Shown in pieces: positions 6,431-13,843 of a DNA stretch of 18,394 bases (positions are counted from its first letter, which is position 1; the number at the start of each line of letters is the position of its first letter). The notes beneath the pieces were generated by a model, which did no database searches, was not told the origin of the DNA, and saw only the letters and a program-made list of their open reading frames with translations. This stretch comes from JAJVID01 sp035275345 (GTDB taxonomy: Bacteria > Acidobacteriota > Blastocatellia > RBC074). The stretch covers positions 1 to 18,394 of the forward strand of contig DATEMY010000561.1 in the NCBI GenBank assembly GCA_035275345.1, read 5' to 3'. Made by a program: the position numbers and the translations under genes.

Positions 6431-7711
6431 TTGCGCAAACGAAATTTCATTGCCAATTTCGTGTCTGTTCTTGCGGTAATGGTTTTTTGCGCGGGATTTT
6501 CTGCGCTTGCGCAAAATGCGAACGCCGGTTCTAAAGTCACTTCATTATCTCTTAACGATCGAATCAGCGCCTTCGAGAAGGTCTGGAAAATAATCAACGA
6601 AGATTTTTACGACCCGGGGTTCAATGGAGCGGATTGGAAGGGCGCTTACTCACGCTATCGTCCTCGGATTGAGGCGACGAAAGATGATGATGAATTCTAC
6701 GACCTGCTTGGTGAAATGCTGGCGGAATTGAGAGACTCGCACACTTTATTTCATCGCCCAAAGGTTTATTCCGGTAAAAAAGAAAAAGCGTCAAATGTGG
6801 GGATTTCAGTTTTCCCGGTTGATGGCAAGATCACAGTAATTGATGTGGACAAAAATTCTGAAGCGGCAAAAGCAGGGATCAGAGCCGGAATGTCCGTGAC
6901 TACGTTTGATGGCAAGCGCGTCGAAGAACGCATAGTGGAACTTAAGAACCTGCTCAACAAATACGTGGGAATCGCCACAGATCGAATGCTGACGGTTTTA
7001 ATGAGCGGCATATTCTTTAGTGGCGATGTGAACACTTCTATCTCAGTCGGATTCGAGGCGGATGACGGGAGGAAGCTTGAGGTCTCGATGCTGCGCCTTC
7101 CGAGTGACGATAAGCCAATGATGACAGCGCGACGCCTTGATACGGGATTCGGCTATATTCGCTTCAAGCCCTGGGTTCCTCCTAATGACAAGCGCTTCGC
7201 CGAGGAACTGGGGAAATTGATCGATACTCCGGGATTGATCATCGATCTGCGCGGCAATCGCGGAGGATCTTTCATGACGGCAGACTACTTTCTTAAACCC
7301 GGAACGTTCACCGGAACAACTGTTTGGAGAAACGGAAAGGTTGACAAGGGACACAGCCGCAAAAGCGACCTGAATTACAACGGGCGGTTGGTAGTCCTGG
7401 TCGACGAAGAGTCTGGCAGCGCGTCGGAAAATTTCGCCGCCCTGATACAGGAAAGCGGTCGCGGCCTGGTGGTCGGACGACAGACATGTGGCTGCTTTAC
7501 AAGTTCGTACTATGAATCTGTGAAAGGCGGCGGCAAGTTGCAATGGAGCCGTGTAATACCGCATACCATCAAGGGAAACAAGATCGAAGGCAGAGGAGTA
7601 ATACCTGATAAGACCGTTTCGATAAGCCTTACAGATTTACGTCGAGGGATAGACTCCGTTCTCGAAGAGGCGGAAAGACTTTTAAAATCTCAATTGTCAA
7701 CATCCAACTGA
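6431..7711 (+). CDS. S41-family (C-terminal-processing-protease-like) exported protein with PDZ domain
   Basis: 426 residues from TTG 6431, chosen because a G-rich Shine-Dalgarno (6416-6422) lies eight bases upstream and the product then begins MRKRNF with a good signal peptide ending near ALA-Q (26-28). Upstream ATGs (6323, 6380) would add a tail overlapping the DUF1501 remnant. Domains: N-terminal helical bundle about 45-105 (FEKVWKIINEDFYDP), PDZ about 120-215 (AGIRAGM 148-154), and the protease core with IIDLRGNRGG 270-279 and ESGSASEN 327-334 supplying the nucleophile Ser. In typical CtpA/CtpB enzymes the next motif is TFGKG with the catalytic Lys. Here it reads RQTCGCF (350-356), so the Lys is missing. 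Related S41 proteins with this Cys-Gly-Cys form are, I believe, common in this phylum. Activity is uncertain. Confidence 0.85.
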   Translation: MRKRNFIANFVSVLAVMVFCAGFSALAQNANAGSKVTSLSLNDRISAFEKVWKIINEDFYDPGFNGADWKGAYSRYRPRIEATKDDDEFYDLLGEMLAELRDSHTLFHRPKVYSGKKEKASNVGISVFPVDGKITVIDVDKNSEAAKAGIRAGMSVTTFDGKRVEERIVELKNLLNKYVGIATDRMLTVLMSGIFFSGDVNTSISVGFEADDGRKLEVSMLRLPSDDKPMMTARRLDTGFGYIRFKPWVPPNDKRFAEELGKLIDTPGLIIDLRGNRGGSFMTADYFLKPGTFTGTTVWRNGKVDKGHSRKSDLNYNGRLVVLVDEESGSASENFAALIQESGRGLVVGRQTCGCFTSSYYESVKGGGKLQWSRVIPHTIKGNKIEGRGVIPDKTVSISLTDLRRGIDSVLEEAERLLKSQLSTSN

Positions 7712-7735
7712 ATCGGGGGTTGGCATTCGCCGTCT

Positions 7736-8218
7736 TCATTCCTTTCCGGTCGCATCCGCGCCGTAAGGGATCAACGTTTTGACGCGTTCGGATTCATCTA
7801 CACGATCTATCTTCCATGCGCCGTCGCGCAGGGTGAGATAATGTCGTTGCGCTTCGTTCTTGCCTCGGTACACAAACTCCACGCGAAGTTTCGCGCCTGC
7901 ATCTCCGGTCAAATCGAGATCTGATACGGCAATGCCTGTGATCTCCCCGTTGAGCCGCTTCAGGTATTCGCCGAACTGTCGCTCGCCCATTTCGGCGGCG
8001 GTCTTCTCCAGGTTTCGCCGCAACTCGCCATCGAAGCAGTTCAAATATGCTCCAACATCACCGGCTCGCGCGGCGTCCGACATTCGCCAAATGACCGATT
8101 CCGGATTGGCGGCGTTGTAGGCAGGCTCAGCGGTTTTCAACCGTTGGCGGGCGGCGAAGAAGACCAGCGCCCCGGCAATCAGCAAAGCGGTCACAATCGC
8201 AGGCAGACGCTTTTTCAT
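7736..8218 (-). CDS. Membrane-anchored NTF2-like protein
   Basis: 160 residues. A short basic start (MKKR) and one hydrophobic span (about 5-23) anchor or export it. Residues 38-150 look like an NTF2/DUF4878-type fold: helix (VIWRMSDAARAGDVGAYLNC), then strands including LRVEFVYRGKNEAQRHYLTL and GAWKIDRVDE. This family usually binds small ligands or serves as a protein-protein module, so no reaction can be named. It converges on the S41 gene (24 bp between stops) with no obvious terminator hairpin between them. A palindrome (8251-8346) separates it from the upstream HflK-like gene, so it may not be in the same operon. Confidence 0.6.
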   Translation of the reverse strand: MKKRLPAIVTALLIAGALVFFAARQRLKTAEPAYNAANPESVIWRMSDAARAGDVGAYLNCFDGELRRNLEKTAAEMGERQFGEYLKRLNGEITGIAVSDLDLTGDAGAKLRVEFVYRGKNEAQRHYLTLRDGAWKIDRVDESERVKTLIPYGADATGKE

Positions 8219-8250
8219 ATATGTTCGACCAGGTCGCTTTTCAGATCGGG

Positions 8251-8346
8251 GCGCATGCCAATAGAACGCGGATGACGCGGATTCGGCGGATCAACGCGGA
8301 TAAAAGATCGGCGTCAATCCGCCGCATCCGCGTTCTATTGATGCGC
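8251..8346. repeat. Palindromic intergenic element
   Basis: The left arm, about 8251-8291, starts GCGCATGCCAATAGAACGCG. The right arm, about 8318-8346 (ending TTGATGCGC), is its near-complete reverse complement, with a few mismatches and one small gap. AATAGAACGCGGATG (8260-8274) pairs with CATCCGCGTTCTATT (8325-8339) exactly. It fills the gap between the HflK-like gene and the NTF2-like gene, and an RNA hairpin here could act as a partial terminator for the SPFH operon. Confidence 0.8.
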
Positions 8347-8376
8347 CCTTGCAGAGAACATCAACCAGGCACTCAC

Positions 8377-9315
8377 TCAGGGATTTGGACGAATGATTCC
8401 CAAATCCATCAGACTCTTCGGCCCCGACGAATCAATCACAACCTTCTTCATGCGGGGCAAGACTTCTTCCATCGTTTCCAGGTAAAGCCGTCGCTCGGTC
8501 ACGTCTTTTGCCTTGCGCGACTCGGCCAGCAGCTTGGCGAACCGCGCCGCGTCGCCTTCGGCTTCGTTGACGCGCTGTTGGCGGTAGCTTTCGGCGTCAG
8601 TGACAAGCTTTTCCGCCTCGCCTGCGGCCTTGGCGGTGGCGTCGTTAGCGTATCCTTGCGCTTCATTGATGATGCGGTCGCGGTCGGCGCGGGCGCTGAC
8701 CGATTCGCGGAAAGAGTCGGCGGCTTCCGCCGGCGGCGTGACGTTTTCGATATTGATCGAGCTGATGAAGACGCCGCTCGCGTAAGCGTCCAGAATTTCG
8801 CGCGACGCGATGAGCGTCGCGTTCTGCGCGGCGACTTTGCCCGTGGTCAGCAAGCCGTCTACGTTCGCCGCCGCGATGGTTTCGGTGAAAGCCGACTCGA
8901 CCGACTTGGCGATCAATTGCGCGACGTCCTGCGAATGAAAAAGAAACGCCGCAGGGTCTTTGACCGCGTATTGCACTGCCATTCGCACGTTGATCAGGTT
9001 CTGATCGCCGGTCAAATACTCGGTCGGATTTTCCGCCGCCGTCCGGCCCAGAGCTTGATCCGGCATTTCAACGCCAACAGTCAGGCGTTTGGTCTCCAAC
9101 ACTTTCAATTTATAGACGCTTTCAACCGGCCACGGCAGGCCGTAATGAACGCCAGGCGCGACGCCCTTAGCCACGACTTTGCCGAAACGTACGACGACCG
9201 CCTGCTGATCCGGCGCGACGAAGTAGACTCCAGAAAGCGCATAAGCGGCCAAAACAAACAACCCCCAGCGCCTGCGGAATGCGGAATGCGGAATGCGGAA
9301 TGCGGAATTTGTCAT
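8377..9315 (-). CDS. hflK: Stand-alone HflK-like SPFH/band-7 protein
   Basis: 312 residues. One N-terminal span (about 17-35), then an SPFH domain (about 36-215, beginning VAPDQQAVVVRFGKVV), then a long Ala/Glu/Arg-rich coiled region (210-290) and a short tail (PKSLMDLGIIRP). HflK works with HflC as a membrane complex that surrounds and tempers the FtsH protease in E. coli. Identity here is by family pattern. The first 15 residues (MTNSAFRIPHSAFRR) come from a 7-bp DNA repeat, and the native protein probably began closer to residue 15. ATG 9315 has AGGAAG ten bases upstream. It is the third intact gene of the metal-pump/SPFH operon and a paralogue of the C-terminus of the fusion gene (both carry TGD-x-NLI-x-V). 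Confidence 0.85.
   Translation of the reverse strand: MTNSAFRIPHSAFRRRWGLFVLAAYALSGVYFVAPDQQAVVVRFGKVVAKGVAPGVHYGLPWPVESVYKLKVLETKRLTVGVEMPDQALGRTAAENPTEYLTGDQNLINVRMAVQYAVKDPAAFLFHSQDVAQLIAKSVESAFTETIAAANVDGLLTTGKVAAQNATLIASREILDAYASGVFISSINIENVTPPAEAADSFRESVSARADRDRIINEAQGYANDATAKAAGEAEKLVTDAESYRQQRVNEAEGDAARFAKLLAESRKAKDVTERRLYLETMEEVLPRMKKVVIDSSGPKSLMDLGIIRPNP
9274..9308. repeat. 7-bp tandem repeat at the start of the HflK-like gene
   Basis: GCGGAAT occurs five times in a row (9274, 9281, 9288, 9295 and 9302). Read on the coding strand it gives a seven-residue period (NSAFRIP then HSAFR), so the repeat is translated at the extreme N-terminus of the HflK-like protein. Unit number is likely to vary between relatives, and a change not divisible by three would shift the frame. 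Confidence 0.9.
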
Positions 9316-9336
9316 AACGATTTTGCTTCCTAGTTG

Positions 9337-9471
9337 CTACTTTGATTTATTTTGTTTAGCCGTCTTGATCGAAGAAACGACAATCGCAACGAGTTCATCC
9401 GCTTCGTTAATCAGATTGTCCAACAGTTCCTGGCGAACCAAGTCTGATTCCACAAGCAATTCCATCCGCAT
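9337..9471 (-). pseudogene. C-terminal remnant of a four-helix-bundle (23S IVS-type) protein
   Basis: A 44-codon reading frame between the HflC-like and HflK-like genes. Its ATG (9469-9471) directly follows the hflC TGA at 9472-9474, so translation could re-initiate there. The peptide MRMELLVESDLVRQELLDNL and its continuation with INEADELVAIVVSSIKTAKQ resemble the last third of four-helix-bundle proteins related to the 23S rRNA intervening-sequence family (usual length ~115-125 residues, typical ADE-x-x-x-W-x-E-L-L-x-E-S and EA-x-EL-x-AIF motifs). The first ~75 residues are missing. It is probably a non-functional leftover of an insertion, though a short translated peptide is possible. Confidence 0.6.
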
Positions 9472-10356
9472 TCACTGTCTTCCTTGCGTTAATAGTTTCA
9501 GCAGTTCGGAATCCGAGGACAAAATCGCCGTTGTGTTCGGGTCAATCACTTTCTTATAGGCCTCGAGCGTTCTGACGAGCTTGTAAAACTTCGGATCGCG
9601 CGAGTAGGCCTCGGCGTAGATGCGCGTTGACTGGGCGTCGCCGTCTCCGCGAATCTTTTCGGCCTCGCGGTAGGCTTCGGAAATAATTCGCGCCTTTTCC
9701 TTGTCGGCCTCGGCGCGGATCTTCAGCGCTTCGGCTTCGCCTTCGGCGCGGTATTGCTTGGCGATGCGCTCGCGTTCGGCGCGCATCCGAGCAAAGACGC
9801 TCTCGCGGTTCTGCGCCGGCAGGTTGAGCCGCTTCATCCGAACGTCAACGATCTCGATCCCGTATTGTTCCAGCGCCCGCGCGCGGCTGTGTTCGGTGAC
9901 TTGCCGCATCATGTCCTGAACCGGCGCCTCTTCAGGCTTGCTCGAAATCAGCGACGACAGGTCGGTATTGCCCAGCGCGGCGGCTGCGGCGGCCCAGACC
10001 GTATCGTGCAAGCGCATCTCGGCGCCGGTCCGATCATTGACCGTTTGCAAGAAGCGATTCGGATCGGCGATGCGCCACGCGACGTAACTGTCCACGACGA
10101 TGTTCTTCTTATCCCTGGTCAGAAACTCCGACGGGCGCGGGTTGTAAACCATGAGCCGTTTTTCAAAGCTGAGCAGGCTCTGCCACGGCCATTTCAACTT
10201 CAACCCGGCGTCCTTGATCGTGCGAACGGGTTTGCCGAACTGCGTAACGATGGCGAATTGCGTCTCGTCAACCGTGAAAACCGTTCGGTAAAGCAGCGTC
10301 AGCGCAACGAGGGCCAACGCGGCGATGGTCAAAAACTTTCTGGTTCGTTCTCGCAT
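9472..10356 (-). CDS. hflC: HflC-like SPFH/band-7 membrane protein
   Basis: 294 residues. One N-terminal span (about 8-27), SPFH domain about 28-205 (VDETQFAIVTQFGKPVRTIK at the start, TRDKKNIVVDSYVAWRI near 84-100), then a charged coiled-coil (about 190-255, RAEGEAEALKIRAEADKEKA) and a C-terminal helix (KFYKLVRTLEAYKKVI) typical of HflC. It should sit in the inner membrane with its bulk outside the cytoplasm and pair with an HflK. The gene begins two bases after the stop of the ATPase-HflK fusion, with its GAAGGAA ribosome site inside that gene, so the two are translationally coupled. Confidence 0.92.
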   Translation of the reverse strand: MRERTRKFLTIAALALVALTLLYRTVFTVDETQFAIVTQFGKPVRTIKDAGLKLKWPWQSLLSFEKRLMVYNPRPSEFLTRDKKNIVVDSYVAWRIADPNRFLQTVNDRTGAEMRLHDTVWAAAAAALGNTDLSSLISSKPEEAPVQDMMRQVTEHSRARALEQYGIEIVDVRMKRLNLPAQNRESVFARMRAERERIAKQYRAEGEAEALKIRAEADKEKARIISEAYREAEKIRGDGDAQSTRIYAEAYSRDPKFYKLVRTLEAYKKVIDPNTTAILSSDSELLKLLTQGRQ

Positions 10357-10358
10357 GG

Positions 10359-13300
10359 TTATTCCTTCTGCGGCGCGCTCGGTTGCGCCAACTGGCTCGG
10401 ATCAATCGGAGAGCCTTGGGGGTCAATAAAGAGCATCTGTCGCCGTCCGAACTTCGACGCGTCAATGATCATCTTCTTTTTGCCGGCCAGGACTTGTTCA
10501 ATGGTCTCCAGGTACAACCTGGTTTCAGTCACGTTCGGAGAGCGCCTGAAGGCTTCGAGGGACTGTTTGAATCTTTCGGCTTCGCCCGAGGCGCGATTAG
10601 CCCTTTCGGTGGAGTAACCGGCGGCTTCGGCCAATCGGGCCAGCGCCTGTCCTCGCGCCAGAGCGAGTCGCTCATTGCGGTAACTCTCGGCTTCATTGAT
10701 CAGCTTGCTCTTCTCTTCAAAGGCGCTCGATACGTTGCGGAAAGCGTCAACGACTTCCACCGACGGATGCGCGTCCTGCAACTGCACGGCGACGACGCGT
10801 AAGCCGCTGTCGTATTCATCAAGCCTCGCTTGAAGGAGCGCTTTCGCCCCGCGTTCGATTTCGGCTCGGCCGGTGGTCAGCGCGGCGTCCAGCGTGTTCT
10901 GGCCGATCATCAACCGCAGCGACGATTCGGCCGCCACTCGGATCAGGTCGTCCGGATCGGTCGTCGAGAAAAGGAACTTGTCCGCCGAGCCGACGGAATA
11001 CTGAACGACCGCGTTGACTTCGATCAGGTTCTCGTCGCCGGTCAACATCAACGCCTCGTCGGGCCGGCGTTCGTAACGGCCGCTTCGATGTTGCAGGTTC
11101 CATTCATAAGCCGCCGGTTCGGTCGCGCCGGTCAGCGCGGCTTCATTGCCGGACGTGCGGAAGCCGAGCTCGGCGACTTGAATGCGATTCGGTTTGATCT
11201 TCGTCACCCGCTCGAAAGGCCATGGGATGCGGTAATGGGGCCCCGGCCACAACGGCGACGACAGCCGCTGGCCGAACCGTTGAACCACGCCGAATTCGTC
11301 CGGTCCGACAATCGTCACGCCCGTCAGCATATAAAGCAGCGCGAAGGCGACCAGGCCACGTTTGGCGATCTGCGCCCGATGGTTTTCAAACCAATGCCGC
11401 GTGGCGTGAAAGCTGATTGCCGGCGCATGATCTTCGATGAAATGCCGGGCGCGATGGCGCGCCTCGCCAATGCGATGGTGAGCTTCGCCGACGAACTTTC
11501 TGCTTCGCTTCAGCCACATGCTCCGTTTGACTTTGCCGTAAGCCAGCAGCCGCAACGAATTGAGCACGACCAGCAGCGCCGAAGCCTGATGTACAGCCGC
11601 AGCCGCAGCCGGGCCGATAAAACCTGTCGCCGCAGCCGCCACCGACGCGACGTTGACCGCAAACGCGAAAATCCACACGTTCTGCCAGATGACTTTGATC
11701 GTCGCGCGGCTGATTTCGACGAGCAGCGGCAGTCGATCGAGCCTGTCATTCATCAACACGACGCCGGCTTCTTCAATCGTGATGTCGGTTCCGGTCAAAC
11801 CCATTGCTATGCCGACGTCAGCGCCGGCCAGCGCCGGCGCGTCGTTGACGCCGTCGCCGACCATCGCCACGCGCAGCTTCTGTCGTTTCAGGCGCTCGAC
11901 CAGTTCGACTTTCTGCTGCGGCAGCAAATCCGCATGAACCTCGTCAACGCCAGCGGCGCTCGCGACGCTGCGGGCGATGCGTTCGCGGTCGCCGGTCAGC
12001 ATTACCGTGTGTTTGACGCCTGCGTGATGAAGATGATGAATCGCGTGACGCGCGTCGTCGCGCAAGCGATCCTGTACGCTGATGATCCCTTGCGCTACGC
12101 CGTTTTCGGCGACGATGACCGGCGAGTGGCCTTCGAATTCGAGCGAGCTGAGCGCGGCTTCGACGGTCTCGCCAAGTTCAATCCGCCGCGATTCCATCAA
12201 CCTGCGATTGCCGGCGACGACGCGGCGGCCGTTCGCCGTAGCCTCGACGCCGAGGCCGGGATCCATCTTGAACTCATCCGCTTCTGCGATGGCCAGGCCG
12301 CGCGCGCGCGTCTCTTTAACAATCAACTGGGCGATGGCGTGTTCGGAGCGCTGCTCGGCCAGCGCCGCCATTCGCAGCAGATCATTCTCCGAATGCCCGT
12401 TGAACGAAATGATGTTGGTGATGACCGGGCGGCCTTCGGTGAGAGTGCCTGTCTTATCGAAGATCAGACAATCAAGCTGAGCGGCGGCTTCCAGACTTGC
12501 GCCGCTTTTGACCAGCACGCCGTCTCGCGCCAACCGTCCAATCGCCGCGACCACGGCCGCTGGCGTCGCCAGAATCAACGCGCACGGACAAGCCACCAGC
12601 AAAACCGCCACCGTCCGCATCCAATCGCCGGTGAAGTAGAGCGTCGCCGCGGCGGCGACGGCCAGCAACGGCAAAAACCATTTCGCGTAACGGTCGGCCA
12701 GCCGCACGACCGGCGCGCGTTTTTCTTCGGCGGCTTCGATCAAGGCGATGATCCTGGCCAGCGTGGTCTCTATGCCGACGCCCGTAGCGCGGACCTCCAG
12801 CGCGCCGGCGGCGTTGACGCTTCCGGCGAAGACCGGATCGCCGGGCGATTTGTCCGCCGGCAGCGATTCACCTGTGATCGGCGCTTCATTGACCGAAGAA
12901 TGGCCGGCGACGATCACTCCGTCCACCGGCAATCGGGCGCCGGGACGAACGATCACGATGTCGCCCGTCGATACTTCGGCGATCCTGACTTCACGCTCTT
13001 CATATTCGTTGGGACTGTTGGCAGTGGGGATTTTGACGCAAGCGGTTTTAGGCGCGAGATCTATCAGCTTCTGGATGGCCGAGCGCGTGCGGCGCGAGGC
13101 GTATTCTTCCAGGCCTTCGCCGATCAGCATAATGAAGACCGCTTCAGCGGCGGCGAAATATTCGCCGATTGCCAGCGCGGCGATGACGGCGATGGAGATG
13201 GCCATTTCAGCCGTGACCCGCTTTTCCAACAGCGCCGAGACCGAATTGTAGAAAACCCGCCAGCCGCCGATCAGCGCCAGCCAGACGCCCGTGTTGACGC

Positions 13301-13439
13301 CCCACAACTCCGTAAACACACCGAGCCAGTTGAGCAGCAACAACACGCCGACCGTGGCCGTAAACAGAATGTAAGCGGGCCATTTGCCGGAGTCAGACTT
13401 CTCCAGATCTTCGGGCGAGATGTGTTGGAAGATGATCAT
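10359..13439 (-). CDS. P1B-type metal-transporting ATPase fused to an HflK-like SPFH domain
   Basis: 1026 residues in one uninterrupted frame. The ATPase part (1-637) has eight predicted spans (about 21-40, 50-66, 77-93, 96-108, 253-270, 274-300, 585-605 and 609-633), TGES 189-192, transmembrane metal site CPC 284-286, phosphorylated DKTGT 328-332 (Asp328), SEHA 365-368, TGDR 482-485 and GDGVNDAP 528-535. It has no N-terminal heavy-metal-binding domain, and the usual SEHP motif has Ala instead of Pro. TM8 carries HQASALL (617-623) rather than the Asp of ZntA/CadA types. A His-rich linker (640-690, eight His) precedes a ninth span (692-712) and a full SPFH domain with its coiled region (712-1000), ending like HflK. 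Predicted topology puts the SPFH domain outside. It probably exports a transition metal. ATG 13439 is preceded only by a weak GAG. Confidence 0.9.
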   Translation of the reverse strand: MIIFQHISPEDLEKSDSGKWPAYILFTATVGVLLLLNWLGVFTELWGVNTGVWLALIGGWRVFYNSVSALLEKRVTAEMAISIAVIAALAIGEYFAAAEAVFIMLIGEGLEEYASRRTRSAIQKLIDLAPKTACVKIPTANSPNEYEEREVRIAEVSTGDIVIVRPGARLPVDGVIVAGHSSVNEAPITGESLPADKSPGDPVFAGSVNAAGALEVRATGVGIETTLARIIALIEAAEEKRAPVVRLADRYAKWFLPLLAVAAAATLYFTGDWMRTVAVLLVACPCALILATPAAVVAAIGRLARDGVLVKSGASLEAAAQLDCLIFDKTGTLTEGRPVITNIISFNGHSENDLLRMAALAEQRSEHAIAQLIVKETRARGLAIAEADEFKMDPGLGVEATANGRRVVAGNRRLMESRRIELGETVEAALSSLEFEGHSPVIVAENGVAQGIISVQDRLRDDARHAIHHLHHAGVKHTVMLTGDRERIARSVASAAGVDEVHADLLPQQKVELVERLKRQKLRVAMVGDGVNDAPALAGADVGIAMGLTGTDITIEEAGVVLMNDRLDRLPLLVEISRATIKVIWQNVWIFAFAVNVASVAAAATGFIGPAAAAAVHQASALLVVLNSLRLLAYGKVKRSMWLKRSRKFVGEAHHRIGEARHRARHFIEDHAPAISFHATRHWFENHRAQIAKRGLVAFALLYMLTGVTIVGPDEFGVVQRFGQRLSSPLWPGPHYRIPWPFERVTKIKPNRIQVAELGFRTSGNEAALTGATEPAAYEWNLQHRSGRYERRPDEALMLTGDENLIEVNAVVQYSVGSADKFLFSTTDPDDLIRVAAESSLRLMIGQNTLDAALTTGRAEIERGAKALLQARLDEYDSGLRVVAVQLQDAHPSVEVVDAFRNVSSAFEEKSKLINEAESYRNERLALARGQALARLAEAAGYSTERANRASGEAERFKQSLEAFRRSPNVTETRLYLETIEQVLAGKKKMIIDASKFGRRQMLFIDPQGSPIDPSQLAQPSAPQKE

Positions 13440-13498
13440 CGGAACTCAACGGTATTTCTTAATACGGACCGTCAATCAGTAATATTGAGGGTTGAAGG

Positions 13499-13796
13499 GA
13501 AGCAAAAAAAGCGAAAAGGGCAAAAGAGGCAAAAAGGAGCAAGCTTCATATTCCAGGTAACAGTTTCAAGCATAATGAATATCCACCGCAGAGGCGCAGA
13601 GGCGGCGCAGAGGAGAAGAGAGAGTTTGAGAAGAGATTGCAGAGAAAAGAATTGCAGACTCAGCAACCTCTCTGCGCCGCCTCTGCGTTCTGCGGCGCCT
13701 CTGCGGTGAAGACGAACTGTTATCTACTTTTTGCGTATTTATGGAACATGCCCCCAAAAGGCCCTTTTTACCTCTCTTGCCCTTTTTGCTTCTCCT
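13499..13796. repeat. Large nested palindromic element upstream of the pump operon
   Basis: Outer arms 13499-13540 (purine-rich, AAAAGGGCAAAAGAGGC core) and 13761-13796 (its pyrimidine-rich complement, CCTCTCTTGCCCTTTTTGC) are imperfect inverted repeats. Inside are second arms, CACCGCAGAGGCGCAGAGGC (13584-13603) against 13677-13708 (ending GGCGCCTCTGCGGTG). The inner motif is the same CGCAGAGGCG family seen near 492-520. The element fills most of the 404 bp between the CocE-type hydrolase gene and the ATPase-HflK gene, so any promoter of the pump operon must lie inside or at its edge, most likely in 13441-13498. Confidence 0.8.
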
Positions 13797-13843
13797 ACAA
13801 ATCTTCAAAAAACGAACTTCCAAGGGATTATGGCACGTTCTAC

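Noticed and set aside
8221..9333. A 370-codon open frame on the + strand over the HflK-like gene
   Set aside because: It is a shadow of the minus-strand HflK-like gene and includes the palindrome and the 7-bp repeat. No recognisable domain.
10830..13709. A 959-codon open frame on the + strand opposite the ATPase-HflK gene
   Set aside because: Its translation is Arg/Asp/Gln/Phe-rich without any domain, it mirrors the codon bias of the minus-strand gene, and the minus strand has unmistakable P-type ATPase and SPFH motifs.
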